Shown: positions 47,206 to 60,600, counted from the stretch's first letter. The stretch: 64,000 nt of DNA from Centroberyx gerrardi (GCF_048128805.1 NC_136013.1:6084102-6148101), one strand, 5' to 3'. The notes: generated from the sequence alone by a model not told the origin. A program made the numbers and translations.

Positions 47206-47723
47206 TAGGGTTCGACCGATATGGGTTTTTGAAGGCCGATACTGATATTTTTGGATTCGATCTGACGATAGGCGATACTTTGTGCAGATATCCAATAAAT
47301 TTTACTATTTTTATGCCCATAAAATGACAATTATTCAGTGTTTTCCCCCAGAATTTTATTCTTATCAGGGTGGAAAAGCCCCTTAAACAGAATTAGGCCA
47401 TCATGTGACACTAAAACTCTCCACTGAAACCCAGACTGATTCAATTCTTTTAGGGTTAGCAGCTTTTAACAGCAGGGTGAGACCCAACACACCTATCCAA
47501 TGGCAGGGGAAACTCTGGTATTACTGCCTTTTTAAAAGAAGAATTTATTTATTACCAAAAAAAACCATTCAGCAATTAAATGAATAAATTGTTTCATTCA
47601 AAGAGAATAAAATTCCGTTGCAGGTTTTACAGACGAACCTCCATCATATTGGTGGTGGACGACACTTACTGGCCGATATCTGATTCTTAATAAAAGCTCG
47701 ATATCGGCATCGTTCTGACACTA
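47206..47723 (+). mobile_element. hAT-like MITE (CGACCGATA family), 518 bp
   Basis: It starts TAGGGTTCGACCGATATGGG and ends TCGTTCTGACACTA, with GGCCGATA words near both ends. The flanks ATACAGAA (47198-47205) and ATGCAGAA (47724-47731) form an 8-bp duplication with one mismatch. It lies within the probable 3' UTR of gmfb. No coding potential. Confidence 0.75.
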
Positions 47724-49413
47724 ATGCAGAATAATATGCAACAGTGAATTCCCCCGTCAGTGTCGTCTCTTCTTCAGACTCCTACATTGGAAACAGAGGG
47801 AGGGTTGTGGCTGATTTAATGCCTCAAGGCAGGAAATCTCCACATTAAGTATGATGTCATACCGCTAGTCTACCTTACCAATGCCTTGTCTTAAATATTT
47901 TTTATCATATTTATGTCCGTTTTGAAATTTTTTGAGGCCAAAATGAAAACAATAAATATACAACACAAATATCTGCGCTGGTAAACAGGATTTGATTGAA
48001 ACAGCTTTGTTGGTTGACCATAATATAATTTTTAAGACTCCTTTTTTAACTTTTTGATCTGTAATGTCTGAGAGAGTTTGTCCTTTTTTTCTGTCAAAAT
48101 CTCTTAAGTATAATCCTGGCTATATGGAGATAAAAGAAACACAGTTTGCCTGAGATCTGCCTCATAGACATGTACGCACAATCCCCCACCATTTCATGTA
48201 AATCATGCATTGATGTCAAATTTTATATTTAGACATTGATCATTTGTGATTTATATGTCATGACGGGGTTTAGTCCAACTAGAACAATGGGATATAACTG
48301 TAATTGCTTGTTTTGCTGTCTACTGATGGATTAGACTTATAACCATGTCAACTTATTAGCCAGTGTGATGCTGCTGTAGCAGAAAAAACTTGTAACTCCA
48401 ACTTGGGTGACTCATGTTCATGATTTTCATGTTCTTACTTGAACTGAAGGTGCACACTGTCCTTTCTAGGTAGAGCAAGTTTTATGACCCTAAGGCCTAT
48501 GAAGCCCTTTCTAAACCCCATGGTAAATTTTCAAAAATGCATGGACATTCCTCTGAAATCAAGGCTGTTTGTTGACTTTTTGAACATAGAAGGTTTTGTT
48601 CTGACATAAGCGATCTAGTCTAACTCTGAAACAGTCTTTGTATTTCATTTAAAATATGTGCAATGTGCTGGTTTCAATGTGAATACAACAAACTTGTTAA
48701 GCTGTTCTCATCTTTTTTAGAAGGAAATTCTTAAAACCTCTCTTAAATGTGGTGAGCTACTGTAAAAACAAAGTGCATGCTTTAGTGTGTTTGTGTCTGA
48801 ACAGTTTGCAGAAGCCTGACAAAGTATCCCAACAGTAATTGAGGAGTTTTGCTGTTCTGGTGCATGTTCTCTTACCAGGAACGAGAATATATACAACACG
48901 ACTGATTTGATGTCTGACTTATACGATTTAGTTGCATTTTCCTCTCAAGCAGATCTATTATTCTGAACTTTGCTCTATTTGAAATATTTCTAATGTTGTC
49001 GTTTTTTGAGGAAATCTTCTGCTATTAATCCATGGATTGTGAAAAATGGGATGTAATAGACTTTATACACTCTGATCATGCATCAGAAACAAATCAAGAA
49101 ATATTTCCCCAATAGATTCTACCAGGTCCATGTGGATCTGATACCTGTGTTTCTTCAAACATAGCTCTCTCCTGTGTGGTGAACCTGTTGTATATTTGGC
49201 CTTTTTGAGTCTTTTTACTTTATCCTGCATATGTGTTACTCAACTGTAATTCTCTCTGATCAAACGCTTACTATTCCTTTTTTTTCTTCCCCTTTCCTTT
49301 TTAATAAAACCACACCCGAAACATGTAACATAACCAGCTGCCTCATGGCATCAGTGAAACTTGTGAAATATTTGTATTTTTCCATACTTTATACAATGTC
49401 TAATAAATGTCCC

Positions 49414-49419
49414 AATAAA
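49414..49419 (+). terminator. Candidate distal poly(A) signal of gmfb
   Basis: AATAAA, one of three such words within 120 bp (also 49303-49308 and 49402-49407), followed by a TG/T-rich stretch. About 490 bp remain before the cnih1 start codon. Confidence 0.5.
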
Positions 49420-49904
49420 ATGACAGTGATGTTTAGCCCTCTGTTTTCTGGTGACTGCTATTTTAAACTGATGTACGTGATTTAATACCATGCATTTATT
49501 TCATTATATTTGGTCAGTCACTGTCCAAATGAATCCTTTGCGGGTTCACGGTGTACAGAAAATAGTAGGCAGTGAAGTAATTTTTCATTTGACGATCCTG
49601 CTGTCAGATCTAATTAATGTTTTACAGGTTTTCCCTAATTAAAACGTAATCGGGTGCATGTAAAGTATGGATTTTGAAAATGTTATTATAGGTGACTACT
49701 TTAATTTTCGGTGCCTAAATTAATACATTATTTAATGTGTTGCAGCAACGCCGCTGAACACTGTATACCTGACGATCTGGAACGCAACCTTTCATTTTGT
49801 CTCGCGTTATCTGTAATCGAACTGTTGCGCGTGACGACAGACTGGTGACAGATCTCAAACCTGCGGCTACATCCCGAGCCAGCGACAAGCCAGCTGGAGA
49901 AAAA

Positions 49905-52900
49905 ATGGCGTTCACATTCGCGGCCTTTTGTTATATGCTTGCTCTATTGCTCACGGCAGCGCTTATCTTCTTCGCTATCTGGCACGTAAGTACACATTCA
50001 AATAACCTTTGATGAGATTAGTCAGCTATTAATCCAACAAGACTGATAAAGCGCTGGAAGAAGGTGGCTGGTAACGGTTGGGCTAACGTCAGGCCAGTCA
50101 TCAAGCTAGCTTAGCGAAGATAGCCGGGGTAACGTTGCAGTTGTCGGGTTACGTAGCTCACCGCGGATCTTCTCAGTGTCTGGGTAGAAGTTGTGTAGGG
50201 AACTACATAGACGTTGCTGCGCTTTGCAACCAGGAAATATAACCTGAAACGCATCCCTTCTAGAATGAATGGCACACACCCTTTCGCTGGCTAGCAGCTA
50301 ACGTTAGCTAACGTTAGCAGCAAAACATCCGAGCAAGCAGTGTTTTTTATCTATACCCTGTACTTATTATTATCTTAAACTGTTCATCTATCTGCCACTG
50401 TCTGATATAGCAAATCTATGTGAACCAGCTGGTCTGGATTGTCATGTGATTAATACGTGGTTGCTAGGTAGCCGACTAGCTAGCTAGCTAGCCAGCTAAC
50501 TAGCCTCCAAGTTAATCCTGGAACGACGCCGCTCATGGGATGCTGTCATCTGTTTCCTTGAGCTTCTACCATTTCCCCGTTATGTCTATTCCTTCGCTTT
50601 GTGATAGATTATCTAAGGGGTAAAATTAAGATGCAGTTTTTACGTTAAAGTAAGACATTTGCTCGCGACTCTAAATTAGCTTACTATAAGAAAAAACAAC
50701 AACAAAAAAAGATATGTTGTGTTCAAGTACGTAGAAAACGTCCCATCGTGTTGACACAATTCACACTCTCAAATAAGTTAAAAGCCAATCCATATTTTTG
50801 ATTCAGCAGTACACGCGACAATGGGCCAAAACACATTTCACCCAGTAAGACATTTGTATTGAATTATTTTCTGTATACTGTTCAACTCTGATTTTCTTCT
50901 TGTTCCTCCAGATAATAGCATTTGATGAGCTGAAAACTGATTACAAGAATCCTATTGATCAGTGTAACACTTTAAATCCGGTAAGTGCTGCCACTGGACA
51001 CGATGACACCCCTTCCTTGCCTCTTTGACTGCATGCAGATATGCTTTGTTGAAAGTGTTTTGTTTAGGATGAGTTTATCCGCCTATCAGTCTTTGAATTG
51101 ATTTCTCTGCACTGTTATGCTAAATAACCTGCCTGTTATGAATCGAGTGATCTTGTCAGCTGTCAAACTCTAACGCATTTTGTTGTTTTGTTTTTCTAAT
51201 CTGCTTTTTTTTTTTTACATTTTTGTTAACGGCAAAAAGACAGTTGAAAAGGTCAAAAAGATTAAAAGAGTCAAAATTGCATTAAAGGTTTGTACCCAAT
51301 CTTCGATTTAAAATGCCCGCTCAGTTCAATTCAGTCTGCAGTCTGTCATTTTGCACGGGGGAGTGTTTGCAAACGTCTTTTCAGTTAACTAATCTCACAG
51401 GAAAGACCAGGGTTCAGGTCAGGATTAGACTACATGCCACCTGTGCCTCAGGTTTCTAGTCTCATGTGTTTGCATTTCAGACTAGTTTTTCCTTTTTTAA
51501 AAGTCTTCATTTTTTGGCTCAGTTGTGGATGTTAAGAGTGCGATTTTGTTTTCTAATCTACATTATCTCAAAGTGCAGCTTTAATGACTTTTTTTTCTCT
51601 TTAAATGCTGACATGTGCACTTGATTGTCCTTGAAAGCGATGTCTAGATTCATTATACATTTTATGCTGTGTATATTTTTTTTTATTGCGTAGGGGCCAT
51701 GGTGCTCATCAAAAGCATTGGAACATGCAGTAGTAGGCATAACAATATTCTCCATGGTGAATTATCCAATGTTATTGATGATTGAAGTATAGCTGTTAAC
51801 TGAAAAGACTTGCAAATGCTCAAAACATGCATGATCTTTATTACAACCTACCCTTTGTTTGCATATAGTGTTGTTTTATAGTTACTGGTAAATTCCCAAT
51901 AAACTCAGTGAATCAGGTAATTTGTGCTCAGTTGGGACTACAGTAACCTGAAACTATCCCTATACACTGCCCTGACTATGCCTTGCTTTTACATAATGTT
52001 CATCTTAATCATGTAAAAGTCAGAAGAATATCCCGTAGTTCACCTACAAGAGCTAATTGGATTTTGTACCAAAGCTTTTTAAACATGATTTCGTGGGATT
52101 TTGTCCCTAAGCTGTGGTTCAGGATGAAATTCAGTTGGTGGCAGCATAAAATTGATTTAATTTGTGTTCCAGGTCTAAATGAAACCTTTTGTTTTGTAGC
52201 ACTAATTGTATTACTTTGGTATGTGGAGTAGGCTACAATTTCATTAAGCAATTAGCAAAAGTAAGCTATATGAGCTCAATTTTGGCTATAAACCTTTATC
52301 ACCTGTGGTTTGGGACAGATGGTTGCAGAATCCCAACACTCCCTAGCTCAGCAATATTTGGGACCGCTGATTGGTCAGTGATTTCAGTAGTGGGAGGAGC
52401 TTTTTCAGTTAAAAGTACACATTTCTCTATCTTGATTTTAATCCATGATGCACTCCTCACTTCAGTCTGCAGTTTTGAACATGGCCAGTCTTTTTGCGTG
52501 TGTAACGCTAAGCTCAATTGACACGTTTTTTTGTGCTGTGATCAGTTGTTTTGCATTTGGCAGCACAGTGCAGGATTTCAACACGTCAGCTCCCCTTCCT
52601 GCACCTTCCTCCTCCTCCTACACGCCCCTCACCTTTCCATCTGTGGGCTGTTGGTTGTCCCCACCCCCTCCCCCGCCCTCCGCTCTATCTGAATGCATGG
52701 CTTCCATGTGGTGCCTCCATCTGCCCCCCTCAACCCCACACTAGATCTGACTCTGTCGCCCTGAGACAGGCTGCCGCATCGAGACTGCTAGTCCACACAG
52801 CATGGTCTTCCCCTCCGGTGTGTTGCCCCATCCGTTTGTCAGGAAGTGGGATGAGCTATAGGTTTGCCCTCACTGCAAAAAAAAAAAAAAAAACATGATG

Positions 52901-54346
52901 TTAAGATGCGCAAACTCTCTCCAGACCAAGTTGCTGATGGGTTTTCCCCTCTCATCTGTGATCAGACCTAATGATGCATGATGTCTGATGTTACACATGG
53001 TGTCAGCTCACAGTGCATGACAGAGCACTGTTGATGTATTTTACCTTTCTAAAAGCAGCCACAATAGGTTACTTGTGACTTTATTCTACACCTATAATAA
53101 TGTATAGTAAATATAACATCAAGCTAGACCTAGTAGTGTGACTCAAGAGGATCAAGAGTGTGAAGCAAGAAAATTTGCTCAGCTGAAATAGGCCAGTTTA
53201 GCAGCTCGCTAGATCTCACATTTGTATTTTGCTCAATCTCTTGACTCACTCTGTGGAGGTCACCCTGCAATTTATAGATGTCTGCCTGTTTTAAATAGCC
53301 CAATTTGGTCCTTGTTGGAAGGACAGATTTCCTTTCACCGTCTGTCACTGATCAGTGTATTTTCTTGTGGCCTGTGTGCTTTAGAGTTTAAAAGGGAATA
53401 TTTTGTCTAGACAATTTGTCAAGATTTGTCTGTTTTATGCAGTACCATCAGTAAATATCAGCATACAGACCAATCTGAGGATGAGTTTACCAGGGCAACC
53501 ATAAGTATCCCATTGAACTGTCCAGTGAATGTGGAGCCTAATGTCTTCTTCTTTTGCTCTTTCCAGCTGGTGCTCCCAGAGTATCTCATCCATTTCTTCT
53601 TCTGCGTGATGTTCTTCTGTGCTGCGGAGTGGCTCACCCTCAGTCTCAACATACCACTGCTGGCTTACCATGTCTGGAGGTGAGACGAACTCTTTGATCG
53701 GCGAGCTGCGACGAGGAGATTGGTAGCAGGCTCATCTCTCCATGTTTAGTGTGCTACAGTGGTTTTAGATGAGCCAAAGCTAGTTTAAACTGTCCACTAA
53801 ACATACACATGCTAAAGTGTGGGCATGCACTATAGTAAACTTAAAAAATATTGAACATTAAGAGGTGAAACTTCTGCTGTCCTTCTCATTACACAATGCT
53901 TCGTTGATTAAAGAACTTGTTTGCCAAAAAAACTCAGTGTATTCTTTTGACACAACTCACAACAAATTAACATTTTCAAATTGGCTTATTCTCACGAAAA
54001 TTAACTTTTTAAAATCATCCTCCAGGTATATGAGCAGGCCAGTGATGAGCGGCCCGGGACTCTACGACCCGACAACCATCATGAATGCCGACATCCTGGC
54101 GTACTGTCAAAAAGAAGGCTGGTGCAAACTGGCTTTCTACCTCCTGTCGTTCTTCTACTATCTCTACGGGTACGAGAAGTGTTTGTCTTTTTGTTTCTCT
54201 GTTCCTCTGATTTCATGTTTTGGGTCGATGTGTTTGCTAGCAGTTTGAACTCAAAGCAAGTAATCTTTCACTCCTTGTTCCACTTCCTTATCTTCTGTTC
54301 TTTTTTTTTTTTTTGCAGGATGATCTACGTTCTGGTGAGCTCTTAG
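49905..54346 (+). CDS. cnih1: Cornichon family AMPA receptor auxiliary/ER export protein 1
   Basis: Five coding exons: 49905-49985, 50912-50980, 53567-53679, 54026-54169 and 54319-54346. They total 145 codons (144 aa, the family length). It opens [20 protein letters not shown], and the rest is nearly identical to mammalian CNIH1: [20 protein letters not shown], then [20 protein letters not shown], the loop [20 protein letters not shown] and the end [12 protein letters not shown]. Hydrophobic segments lie near residues 5-30, 57-88 and 122-142. There is no cleavable signal. Known: it is a COPII-linked cargo receptor in the early secretory pathway, needed for export of TGF-alpha-type ligands and other cargo. 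The longer extracellular insert of CNIH2/3 is absent. Intron 1 has a GCTAGC/ACGTTAGC cluster, and intron 2 (2.6 kb) has no recognisable gene. Confidence 0.96.
50085..50510. repeat. GCTAGC/ACGTTAGC cluster in cnih1 intron 1
   Basis: It includes CAGCTAACGTTAGCTAACG followed by TTAGCAGC near 50290, ACTAGCTAGCTAGCTAGCC near 50474 and CAAGCTAGCTTAGCG near 50103, all within 550 bp after the first coding exon. Confidence 0.7.
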
Positions 54347-54696
54347 GAGGAGAAGGAAAAAAAACAAAGGATCTGCATGTACAGTAGACGACCAAACACT
54401 ATGATCTTAGTGTCTGGTGCTGGAAACTGGACCTGCTGAAGACCACCGTTCAGCAACACGAGAAACCATTTCAACAGGATGAACTCTCGACCCCACACAC
54501 ACACACACAGTGCAGAGCGTCATTTTGGAAACATTTAGCCCGTTTTAAGAGAATATCTCGGTCGCAGCGTTCCTCACATAGCTCTATAGTTTAAATTTTA
54601 TGGAAGAACGACGAGCCTGGACTGACTCTAATTTTTTGTTTTGTTTTGTTTTCCTTTTATTTTTAACGGTGTGGTGATTTTGATGCGTGGGATTTA

Positions 54697-54702
54697 AATA
54701 AA
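54697..54702 (+). terminator. Poly(A) signal of cnih1
   Basis: AATAAA in GATTTAAATAAAGG, 351 nt after the cnih1 stop and followed by a TTTTGACTGTTT stretch. A distal alternative AATAAA lies at about 55808. Confidence 0.6.
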
Positions 54703-56524
54703 GGTTTTCATCTTGTTTCCCAACTTTTGACTGTTTACAAATTAGGTAGACAACGTTATTTTCAGGCGTGCATTATCAGTGAGATTCTAAGCCGTGTGCT
54801 TTTAACAGCATTAGCATTTTCTGTGAATTAGACTCCAGGCTTTTAGAGCAAATTTACATATGCCATGTGATTCACTACCGTTAACTAAATCAATAAGGAA
54901 AATGTTAACCAGATTTTTGTCCCCAGCCCCCCCCCACCCCCACCCCCACCCAGATGCATAAGGGTCTTTTTAGATGAACATTTGGTTTTGGGACTCAGTA
55001 AAGATCATTATCACTTGATGAAACATGTTGCACAGGGACAATCGTCGTCCGGTTGTCACAAAAACAAGTTTTCAAACTATTTGATACTTTATTTTTTCCA
55101 GATTTCTTCAGACCCAACCAGCATCACATTCAAATCTTGTAATCCTTGTCATATTTTGCGTTTTGTCTCGATTTAGTTCTTGTACATCCCGAGTAGAAAA
55201 AGCGCTGTGTATGTGATCTGTAATTCTCCTTTTAGAAGAAACGCCCTCCAAACTATTGAACCTTTACTAACCGAAAAGGTCGACTCAACAGTACAACGGC
55301 AGTGTATTCAGCTTTAGCGGGCGAGAGCACATCGTCATCTTCTGCATTCGAGCTTTGGTAGGAAACAGCTTTTGTGCCATACTGTTGAATATACCTTTTG
55401 AATTCCTTGACTGTTTGACATTTTTGTCATCGTTTTTGTTTTATTTTGTTAATTTGGACACCAAATATTCCACTGCGTTAGGAACTCCAGTGTCTATTTA
55501 TTGAGTGTTTTTTTTTTTTTTTTTACTTTTTATGTCTTCAGGATGTTAAACACTCCTTGTAGTGTCACTGATCATTTTCTATATCAAATCTGGAAAGTGA
55601 TGTTTTATTTTGTTCAGAGTTCAGGCCATTAGACAAAATTTTTCTGAAATACTAGTGTATTTATTGCCATTTTCATACTTGTAAATTTATCAGGGAAAGG
55701 GATGACCATTTGTCACAGATCTTTTTTTTTTTAATTATTTCAATGTATTGCTTAGATCCCACCAAGTCACATCTAGGGAATGACAACTTGAGTTCATATG
55801 AATCTGAATAAACCTATCCCACTGTACGTGTCTGTGGACTAGAATTTCATTTTAAGGAAACATTCGTACATGAATTGAAAAACGATATTAAAACCCTTTG
55901 TGGCCCAGGTTAGATGTTCTCATGGGAGTAACAGATCCCATGTAATGACTTCCTGTTTAGACAGGAGGAAATCACATTACAAAGCGTTAAAAATGATATT
56001 TTCTGACTAAATGCATTCAAAGGGCACAAATTTTCTTGATGCACATCTAAATAAGATCCAAGAGCAGTTATGTGAAACAGAAAAAGGATCTGATACCAGG
56101 GCAGAAAACACCAAGACGAACATCACATTCAAGTACTTCTCAATTACTTTAAAAGGTCTTGTTTGGTATAATTCAGCGATTCAAAATTGGCATGTTTTGG
56201 GATACAATATGATATTGGTCAAAGCTAGACTTCATATAGGTCTTTTTTTTTTTACTTGTAAAGTCAAGAAATCCTGGTGAAATCATTTTAAAACTGCTGT
56301 TATATCAAAACAAATCTCCATCACAGGGGTTTTACTCAATGTGAAGGAGAGAGCTGAGGCATACTGATGAATTTGGTGCTTTATTTTAATAAAAAAAAAT
56401 ATCCAAGTAATTTCAAAATTCATTTTCAGAATTTTTTAAGGCCTTATTTTTCTCAAATCCACAAACTCACGGATTCTCAAGGCCTGCTGGAACCCTGTGA
56501 AATAAAAAAAATTATATTTAGCTG

Positions 56525-56675
56525 ATACTCGGGTCCAGACTGACACACTGAGTGAGCAGGTAGGAGTTCAGTGTCCTGGACGGGAATTGTGGCTGTTGAG
56601 GGGACATGTTGGCCAATTCAGGGATCCGACCTGTGACTTTTTGGTTGCAACCGCTAGGCGACCTCGCCTTCCTGC
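56525..56675 (+). repeat. Interspersed repeat fragment (SINE-like)
   Basis: The blocks AGGAGTTCAGTGTCCTGGAC, GGGATCCGACCTGTGACTTT and GGTTGCAACCGCTAGGCGAC follow the same order as those at 6335-6445. Confidence 0.4.
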
Positions 56676-57036
56676 CAAAAATAGTTAATCAACTGCGATG
56701 CTGACCTGAATAAACAGTTTCATGTGACAGTATTGTATTGGTAAGAAGATATGAAACGTTAGACAGTGATACCGGGCGAGAGGGGATGTGGGGGTTACAG
56801 ATTTAGAGAAAACTGGGCAGCGTTTCAGGAAACAGCTATCAGAGGATATTCACCAAATATCACAAATATCACATTATCGCTAAAATGTTGGAGTTGATGA
56901 CAGAGAAGCTCCGGTCCAGTTTAATTCACCTTTGAATGCAAGTATTACTTTTCACAATAGAGTACATATACAGCGGGTGGTCTTTTCTTAGCTGACATTC
57001 TTAATATTTTTAATAAAAGCCCCATTATTTCATAAA

Positions 57037-57375
57037 TAGGGATGGGATGATATGCTAATCTCATGATATAATTCAATACAACCACGATATGATGTAAGAA
57101 ATAAAAGATGCACAGTCAACAAAGTATGACTGTTCTTTCTATCAGTGGCATTGGCTCGCTAGAATGTAAACAACCATTTAAAAATGTCAGTACAAAGTGC
57201 AAATAATATAATTTGGATGGAGAGTTTATGAAATTGTGATGGTCTCAAGCGTTTGTGATTCCTACAGCAGAATAAAATAGCTAATATCACGATTCATTTT
57301 TCTGCCCCACGATACGTATTGTCACATTTTTGCATTGCGATATATTGAATGTCTATATATATCGTCCCATCCCTA
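57037..57375 (-). mobile_element. hAT-like MITE (GGGATGGGAC family), 339 bp
   Basis: It begins TAGGGATGGGATGATATGC and ends TATATCGTCCCATCCCTA. The flanks TTCATAAA (57029-57036) and TTCATGCA (57376-57383) match at 6 of 8 positions. It is the reverse orientation of the copy at 21449-21850, with which it shares ACGATACGTATTGTCACATT near the right end. Confidence 0.75.
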
Positions 57376-57453
57376 TTCATGCATGTGATACGATAAATGC
57401 AGGAAAATAATTTGAACTGGCTTATAACACAGCAACAATATGTCCTCATGTCT

Positions 57454-57459
57454 TTTATT
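57454..57459 (-). terminator. Poly(A) signal of cdkn3
   Basis: AATAAA on the minus strand, 225 nt after the cdkn3 stop codon. The MITE at 57037-57375 lies just beyond. Confidence 0.5.
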
Positions 57460-57630
57460 TCATTATAATAATGAGGATGACCAAAAAGCAATATATTAGA
57501 GTATTCTTTTAAAGTGCAATCATTAGAGAATACAATTATATCACGCATTATCGTAAAAGAAACGCAGACACTCGAGCGAGTTTAAAGAGATCAGTATTTT
57601 GCACGCTGCACTTGGCTCATGATTTGAAAA

Positions 57631-57663
<33 letters not shown>

Positions 57664-57664
57664 C
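57631..57664 (+). repeat. CAA trinucleotide repeat in the cdkn3 3' UTR
   Basis: About eleven AAC/CAA units (57631-57664) lie 20 nt below the cdkn3 stop codon. The transcribed strand carries GTT repeats. Confidence 0.8.
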
Positions 57665-57683
57665 TCCACATGAAGGGCAGCGA

Positions 57684-60600
57684 TCACCGAGACACTGACC
57701 GCTCGCGCTCTGTTGAAACCTCTTTGCCGTTTTGGTAGGCTGTGTACTTTTCCCGAAACTCGTGGAGGAAGTTGTATTGCTGTGGGAAAGTAAAATAAAA
57801 AAAAGGTATCAGCAACATGTACAGTATGTTTAAAACAATGGTCACACACAAAGCAATAATTGGAGAATTCATTGAGATCCAGCAGCAATAAAAAACACAA
57901 ATTTCAAACAAAGAGGGGAAAAAAAAAACACAAATTTCAAACAAAGAGGGGGAAAAAAAACACAAATTTCAAACAAAGAGGGGGAAAAAACATCAATAAG
58001 TGGAGATTGAGAGAGGATGAAAACAAAATCGGTCACCTTCACTGTTTGTATCGCTCCGCCTCCTCGAAGCTCCCTGAGGATCTCGATGGCTTTGTTCGCC
58101 GTCATGGAAACAGACAGCTGGAGCAGCAGGCAGGCGGCGACTGGACAGGAGAAAACATGGAGGGACGGGGGGGAAGATGATGAGGGCAAAACAAAACCAG
58201 GAAAGCAGGCCACACTTCATGAAGTATCTAGAAAGGGTGTTCCTGTTGGATCAAGAAAAATCACATCCCCTCTAGGACAGTGGTTCTCAACGTGGGGCCC
58301 GTGGACCACCAGGGGTCCTTGAGGGCGTTCCGGAGGGTCCCCAGCAGATAATGGATGAATTATTCATTTACAAGAAGTTAACACAGTTGGAGAATGTAGA
58401 AGAATGACTGTTGTGATCATAGTTTCACTGTTATCTCTCGACCTACAATACAGATAGTCATGGGATTCTGGACAAAATCATATCTAACAATAAAAATATT
58501 CTCAGATTTGTGTCCGGGAGACAAAATCTCATCAAATGGGGGTCCGTGGCTCTAATGTGGACTAAATTAGGGGTTCTTGATATGAAAAAGGCTGAGAATC
58601 ACTGATCTAGGATGATGTTGAGAAGACAAAAAACCACAGGATCATGTTCAAAATAAATAGACAAGTAGATCATTCTTACTTAATCCAGAGCGTCCCAAGC
58701 CTCCGTAACAGCTGAGGGGAGAAAAAAGCATAACATCCAATCAGTGAATAACCGTAAAACTGAAAGTAAAGTGTTCAGTTGTGTATCAGGAGAGAAATGA
58801 CGTGGGGATAACCTAATTATAGCAGATAGGTATTCTCTAGTGAAGATATACTCCAGCTCTCTAGGACTGCCTGGTGCTCTAATCAGATCTGGGCAATACA
58901 GATGCTTAAATACGTTTAAAATATTAAAAAAAAAACAAACACAAGAAGCCTGATTCATAGAAAGTATGACTGCAGATGAACCTTTACTCATCCAGGGGAG
59001 GTTTTCTGAGTTTGCATGAGTTTCACATTTCCATACAGTTATACTGGGGTGCGTCCAGTACAACCAGTTTCCTCCTGCTCTCCTTCTCTGCTGGAGCAGC
59101 TGGGGAGTTAAGCGCCTCTCTCAAGGGCTTTTCAGCAGTTGGTAAAAGGAGGGGAAAGGTTTACTGATCGGCTTTCCCTGCTGAGATTTGACCCGCCGAT
59201 GCTGGGATACGAACCGGCAACCTTCCAGTCACTGTACAAGCCGCTTCTCTACACTTTGTGCTTCCACTGGTTCACAACTGTTATTTGTAGTTATTTGTAG
59301 AGGTTATCTGTAGTAACCTCAAAACCTTCCTGTTCTCCTTTGATTAGAGTCTGAATATTGCACTCTTGTATTATTGTTGCTACCGTTACATCCATCTTAT
59401 GTTATTTTATTGTTGTTTTTATTCATACTTCATATTTTTTTGCTCTTATTGCTGTATTGTTTTATTATTCTTTTTATTGATTTATCTTGTTGCTATTTTA
59501 CTTATTACTATTGTTTTTAGTGCTTCACTTTTCTGTGAAGCACTTTGAACTGCTTGTGCATGAAATGTGCTATATAAATAAAGTTTGACTTAACTTATTT
59601 GGCTTTAATAAAGCAAAATTTCTTGTCAGTTTGCCAAGCTGCATATTGTTTTATTTGCAACATGTAAAGTGCAGATTTCCCTTTTTTTGACTCTTGAATT
59701 GCCTACTTGAAATCGACGCACCAGAGAAACCTTATTTTATGTATATTTTGTTAACCAGCATATGGACTTTCTCAGTTATTTGCTTTAATAAAGGACAAAT
59801 CATTTAACAATCTTCTTTCCCTTCTACTCTTAATAAACAAATACATAAATTAAAGAAAAATTCTGATTTTACATATGCTACTTGTTCATAGGTTTAGCTG
59901 ATGAAGATTGTGATATATAGTTGGTTTGACTGTTGTTGACAAAATGCACTTATTGTAAGTCACTTTGGACAAAAGCATCTGCCAAATGACGTCATGTAAT
60001 ATAATGTAATGAAAAATCCACTCCTTGCACACTGATACTCTTCCACTGTTATACATTATCAATCTGTGATTTTCAATGCATTCCCAGAGTGATTTTGTGA
60101 TGAAGTGTTATTTAATCTCTTAGTATCTGCACACTCACTGGATGACAGTCCTCCTGCTGTTCTGCAGGTTGAGCTGAAGTTCCTCCAGGATGTGGCAGCA
60201 CTGCTCCAGCTCAGGAGCGCCCCCATCTGGGAAGGGCATGTGGTGCACGGTGAAGCCCCGCTGCTGGTAGGCCTCCAGCAGGGAGGGGACCCGGTACTTG
60301 TGAAGTTCACCTCTGGTGCAGAAAACAAACACGTCCTGCACTCCCTGGTTCTGGAGCTCCTCTGTTCATGAGACAGGAGGCCGGGATTCAAGTCAGCAAA
60401 ACTGACAAATCACTGCTAACAGATCAAATACCTCTTATCTCCAAAAAGTCTCAGCCCTTTTTTTCCACTCAACCTTTTCTCCCTCGCTCTTATTTCTTTA
60501 CATATCACTTACATCATCATTAAATATTTGTTACATTTATTGGCTAACCACTGTAGCTTCCATTACTATTGGTTGCTTCTATATGGGGGTATTAATACCC

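Larger units (their letters stand above)
45321..49435 (+). other. Long 3' UTR of gmfb
   Basis: From the TAA at 45318-45320 there is no further coding sequence. Three AATAAA words cluster at 49303, 49402 and 49414, just before the cnih1 5' end. A long 3' UTR is known for GMFB in mammals. This one includes a long inverted repeat (45538-45731) and a hAT-like MITE (47206-47723). Earlier poly(A) sites, for example near 47950, are possible. Confidence 0.5.
54720..57453. other. Convergent intergenic region between cnih1 and cdkn3
   Basis: No credible coding exon. It may include a longer cnih1 3' UTR up to the AATAAA near 55808. It holds a CCCCCACCCCCACCC tract (about 54927-54951), poly-T tracts, a SINE-like piece (about 56525-56675) and a MITE (57037-57375). 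Confidence 0.5.

Noticed and set aside
52445-52898. Pro/Ser-rich frames inside cnih1 intron 2
   Set aside because: No flanking splice sites of quality, no known domain, and the composition follows a CT-rich tract ending in poly-A. An alternative cornichon exon was considered, but no matching residues were found.
53865-54248. A 127-codon open frame overlapping cnih1 exon 4
   Set aside because: It is exon 4 read through into its flanking introns. The CNIH1 protein fixes the exon limits at 54026-54169.
57896-57990. CRISPR-like array
   Set aside because: The repeats are contiguous with no unique spacers, there are only three of them, and the setting is a vertebrate intron.
57869-58213. Frames with repeated FEICVFF segments near cdkn3 exon 6
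   Set aside because: They arise from translation of the three-copy 32-bp tandem repeat in an intron and are not conserved in CDKN3.
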